A stretch of DNA of 33,029 nt from Collinsella aerofaciens. Its GTDB lineage: Bacteria; Actinomycetota; Coriobacteriia; Coriobacteriales; Coriobacteriaceae. Below are positions 30,579-33,029 of the stretch, one piece after another. The notes under the pieces are model-generated. The model saw only the letters and a list, made by a program, of their open reading frames with translations, had not been told where the DNA came from and made no database searches. Within the stretch, counting starts at the first letter, position 1. Every line of letters begins with the position of its first letter. The position numbers and the translations under genes were made by a program. Where the stretch lies: assembly GCF_015555045.1 (NCBI RefSeq), contig NZ_JADNJQ010000024.1, positions 1 to 33,029 of the forward strand, given 5' to 3'.

Positions 30579-31496
30579 CTATTTTCCGAGCGGGGAGAAT
30601 TCGTCGACGATGAGGTCGAGGCATTGCGGAAGCGCGCGGGCTCCAAAGACGCCCGAATTGCTGGAGATAATCTCGCCATCGAACTGCATGCCCAGCGATG
30701 GGGTGCAGGTGATCTTGGCTTCCTTGGTTTGGATGATCTTGAACTGCGGGCGGCCGAGTACCTTGCCGGCGGGGTCGAGTGCGGCGGTGATCACAGTCGG
30801 TAGAAGCTGCACAGTTTTTACGGGTTCGATGACCGCAATGTCGACCATGCCATCGTTCATGCGGCAGTCGGGGAACAGGTTGATGTCGTTTTGGATGACC
30901 GAGGTGTTGCCGGCCATGCAGCAGATGCCGTCGAGCTCCTCGACAATGCCGTCGTGCTCAATAGTAAAGTGCGCCACCGTGGGGTTGGGCGTGGCGAGCG
31001 CGGAGAGGAAGTAGGCGATCTCGCCGATGTCGTTTTTGGTGGGGGCGGCCTTCATCATGATCTCGGCGTCGAAGCCCGAGCCGGCGATGATGATGAAGCT
31101 GTGGCGCTTCTCGTTGCCGTTCTCGTCGAGCCAAAAGAGCTCGCCCATGTCCACTTTGACCGTGCGACCGGCGCGGCAAGCCTTGGCAAGCGCCGCTGCC
31201 TCGGGGGCATTACCGATGTTGTTAAAGAACAGGCAGGCTGTGCCAGAGGGGAAAACGAGCGTGGGGACACCGCATCCGCGCATCTGGTCGAGCACGTTGG
31301 AGACGGTGCCGTCGCCGCCCGAAACGACCACGCGATCGAATTCGCGCACGTCCGCCACGGCATCCTCGGGTTCCATACCATCGCCGATAAAACGCATCAC
31401 GACCTCGTCGCCGCCCTGCGCGAGGGCGTGCGTGAATGCGTAGATTTCATCTGAGCTGGGGCCCGATGCCGGGTTGTGGATGATAAGGCAGCGCAT
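30579..31496 (-). CDS. Diacylglycerol/lipid kinase family protein
   Basis: 305 residues; ATG 31496. The DAGK catalytic fold starts with IIHNPASG and has the nucleotide-binding VVSGGDGTVSNVLDQM, then GVPTLVFPSGTACLFFNN, AGSGFDAEIM, and a C-terminal sandwich with LGMQFDGE. Such enzymes phosphorylate diacylglycerol or similar lipids at the membrane with ATP. The exact lipid is unknown. The ribosome binding site is weak (GGGA). The 30-aa membrane peptide gene follows immediately. Confidence 0.88.
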   Translation of the reverse strand: MRCLIIHNPASGPSSDEIYAFTHALAQGGDEVVMRFIGDGMEPEDAVADVREFDRVVVSGGDGTVSNVLDQMRGCGVPTLVFPSGTACLFFNNIGNAPEAAALAKACRAGRTVKVDMGELFWLDENGNEKRHSFIIIAGSGFDAEIMMKAAPTKNDIGEIAYFLSALATPNPTVAHFTIEHDGIVEELDGICCMAGNTSVIQNDINLFPDCRMNDGMVDIAVIEPVKTVQLLPTVITAALDPAGKVLGRPQFKIIQTKEAKITCTPSLGMQFDGEIISSNSGVFGARALPQCLDLIVDEFSPLGK

Positions 31497-31594
31497 ACTT
31501 ACGTTCCCGTTCTGTGACTAACCGAGTATAGTTGTAAGGCAATGCCGATATCCTACCCGTGTTTTTCGGGCCTAACCTTATTCGATGGGTTGAT

Positions 31595-32728
31595 ATGTAC
31601 ATTTCCACACATCAGGCTCTACTCGACTTTTGCCAGCGCGCCCGTGAGTTCGACGCGATTGCCGTCGATACCGAGTTTTTGCGCGAGCGCACGTTCCATC
31701 CGCGTCTGTGTTTGGTTCAGATTGCCACCCCTGCCGAGAGCGTAGCGGTCGATCCCCTGGTAATCGACGACCTATCGCCGCTGGCCGAGCTTATGGCCGA
31801 CGAGAGCGTGACCAAGGTCTTCCACGCCTGCTCGCAGGATATGGAGGTCATGCTCCATACCGTAGGCGTGCTGCCGCGTCCGATTTTTGACACGCAGGTG
31901 GCCGCCGCCTTTTTGGGCGAGCGTCAGCAGATTTCCTACGGCGCGCTCGTGCAGACGTTTTGCGGCGTCTCATTGCCCAAGACCGAGTCACTGACCGACT
32001 GGTCGCGTCGCCCGCTGACCGATAAGCAGATTGAGTACGCGATCGATGACGTCAAGTATCTGATCGTGGCCTATACCGAGATGATGAGCCGCCTGCGCGA
32101 GCTGGGCCGCGTGGACTGGGTGCTCGACGAGCTGCGCCCGCTGGCTGACGAGTCGCACTATCGCGCCGATCGCCACGAGGCGTTCCGCAAGGTCAAACGC
32201 ATCAACTCGTGCAGTCGTCACCAGCTGGGTATCGCGCGCGAGCTCGCCGCCTGGCGCGAGGACCGCGCCGAGCGCCGCAACATCCCGCGCAAATGGGTCA
32301 TGTCCGACGACACGCTGCTTGCGCTCGTTAAACGCAATCCCGTGCGCGTTGAGGAGTTCCGCAGCATTCGCGGTACCGATCAGTTGGGGGAGCGCGACGT
32401 GGACGGTGCGCTCATGGCCATCAAGCGCGGCGCAAGCTGCCCGCACGATCGCCTGCCGCTCATGGTGCGCGGGCATCGCCAGATCTCTCCGGAGTTGGAG
32501 AGCGTGACGGATCTCATGTACGCGCTCATCCGCCTGGTTGCCGAACGCTCGGGAGTGGCGACCTCGGTCATTGCCTCGCGCGATGACCTGGCCGACTACA
32601 TTGAGCATCCCGAGCAGAGCCCCTTGCGCGAAGGCTGGCGCTTTGAGCTTGTGGGCTCGCGCCTGGACGATCTGCTCTCGGGCAACATGGGGTTGACGGT
32701 CAAAGATGGCAAAATTGAATTGCTGTAA
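31595..32728 (+). CDS. rnd: Ribonuclease D
   Basis: 3' to 5' exoribonuclease with tRNA-maturation role in the family; 377 residues from ATG 31595 (weak site; GTG 31559 would add 12 residues). DEDD-type exonuclease motifs: AIAVDTEFLRERTF (DxE), FHACSQDMEVM (D), and YAIDDVKYL (YxxxD). HRDC-type helices are in the C-terminal third (about 215-290 and after). Divergent from the lipid kinase. Confidence 0.93.
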   Translation: MYISTHQALLDFCQRAREFDAIAVDTEFLRERTFHPRLCLVQIATPAESVAVDPLVIDDLSPLAELMADESVTKVFHACSQDMEVMLHTVGVLPRPIFDTQVAAAFLGERQQISYGALVQTFCGVSLPKTESLTDWSRRPLTDKQIEYAIDDVKYLIVAYTEMMSRLRELGRVDWVLDELRPLADESHYRADRHEAFRKVKRINSCSRHQLGIARELAAWREDRAERRNIPRKWVMSDDTLLALVKRNPVRVEEFRSIRGTDQLGERDVDGALMAIKRGASCPHDRLPLMVRGHRQISPELESVTDLMYALIRLVAERSGVATSVIASRDDLADYIEHPEQSPLREGWRFELVGSRLDDLLSGNMGLTVKDGKIELL

Positions 32729-32792
32729 GGAAGCCTAGCCGCTTGAGTGGGTAGAATGCCTCCAACGTGTAACTCGATTCGGAGGAATTCGC

Positions 32793-33026
32793 ATGCCTTA
32801 TTACTATGGATACGGCTTTGGCATCGACCCGCTGTACCTGCTGGTTGTTCTTGTCTGCACGGTGATTGGTCTTGCCGCACAGAACTATATCAACTCGACG
32901 TACAAAACCTGGTCCAAGGTTCGCTCGGACGGCGACACGGGCGCCACGGTCGGGTCGCGCGCGCAGACGTGGTGTAAGAGTGTCCTGAGGTCCGTCGCTG
33001 CAAGTCCCGATGTTACTCCTTCTTGA
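32793..33026 (+). pseudogene. YugP-type zinc metallopeptidase gene, truncated or interrupted
   Basis: ATG 32793 with GGAGG 8 bases upstream. The first about 50 residues match the N-terminus of the neutral zinc metallopeptidase (YugP) family: a Tyr/Gly-rich start, GIDPLYLLVVLVCTVIGL, then YINSTYKTWSKVRS and GDTGATV. After roughly base 32945, family resemblance stops; the frame runs to TGA 33024-33026 without the expected ARRML and HExxH segments (77 residues instead of about 230). The tail sequence contains GTGTAAGAGTGTCC, which could be the end of an inserted element. Alternatively it is an assembly artefact at the window's edge. Confidence 0.55.
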
Positions 33027-33029
33027 GAC

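Noticed and set aside
30361-30624. 87-codon minus-strand frame with a protein-like end
   Set aside because: It overlaps the better supported 30-aa gene and the hairpin at 30406-30440; no start signal and the first half is shadow-like.
1-33029. CRISPR array, tRNA or rRNA genes, phage genes
   Set aside because: No regularly spaced repeats, no cloverleaf with conserved T-arm, no ribosomal RNA segments and no phage structural genes were seen on either strand.

Overview
The window looks like a chromosome segment of a Gram-positive, GC-rich gut-type actinobacterium of the class Coriobacteriia, most probably Collinsella or a close relative. The placement is inferred from high-GC coding bias, clear Shine-Dalgarno sites, an LPxTG-anchored C69 peptidase, a succinylation-free (acetyl) diaminopimelate (DAP) pathway and an ECF-type transporter. 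It was not confirmed by any search.

Left edge (1-3331): the right end of an IS21-family element with a frameshifted istA has landed inside a radical-SAM gene and removed its N-terminal part. The radical-SAM gene is AT-rich compared with the rest and is followed after 13 bases by a 36-codon gene with a very strong ribosome binding site and then a terminator. This is a candidate radical-SAM/RiPP cassette, acquired and then disrupted.

Metabolic core (3462-16655): nadE (glutamine-dependent NAD synthetase), a class I aminotransferase, L-lactate dehydrogenase, a DUF2974-type alpha/beta hydrolase flanked by inverted copies of a REP-like palindrome, a 37-kDa nucleoid-associated protein and a Phd/RelE-type toxin-antitoxin pair behind a 16-bp-arm operator. 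The minus strand then carries a lysine/DAP operon, lysA-dapA (one continuous frame), dapB and dapH, behind a lysine riboswitch. An M20 deacetylase, the likely N-acetyl-DAP deacetylase, is divergent from it.

Small accessory genes (16656-20055): an orphan HigA-like antitoxin, a small membrane protein, an FxLYD protein whose ribosome binding site lies in a 14-bp-arm hairpin, an HTH protein and a membrane-anchored Ser/Thr kinase.

Envelope and transport (20093-33026): a coiled-coil peptidoglycan hydrolase, a MOSC protein, and a D-aspartate-ligase-like ATP-grasp enzyme with an Asp/Glu racemase, which together suggest D-Asp cross-bridge synthesis. Next is a three-gene ECF transporter (S, double ATPase, T). 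Its S gene is preceded by a 22-codon leader with three consecutive Trp codons and a UUCG-loop terminator, which points to tryptophan uptake controlled by attenuation. Then come a sortase-anchored C69 dipeptidase, a diacylglycerol-kinase-like gene followed by a 30-aa membrane peptide, RNase D, and a zinc-metallopeptidase (YugP-type) gene that loses its family resemblance close to the right edge.
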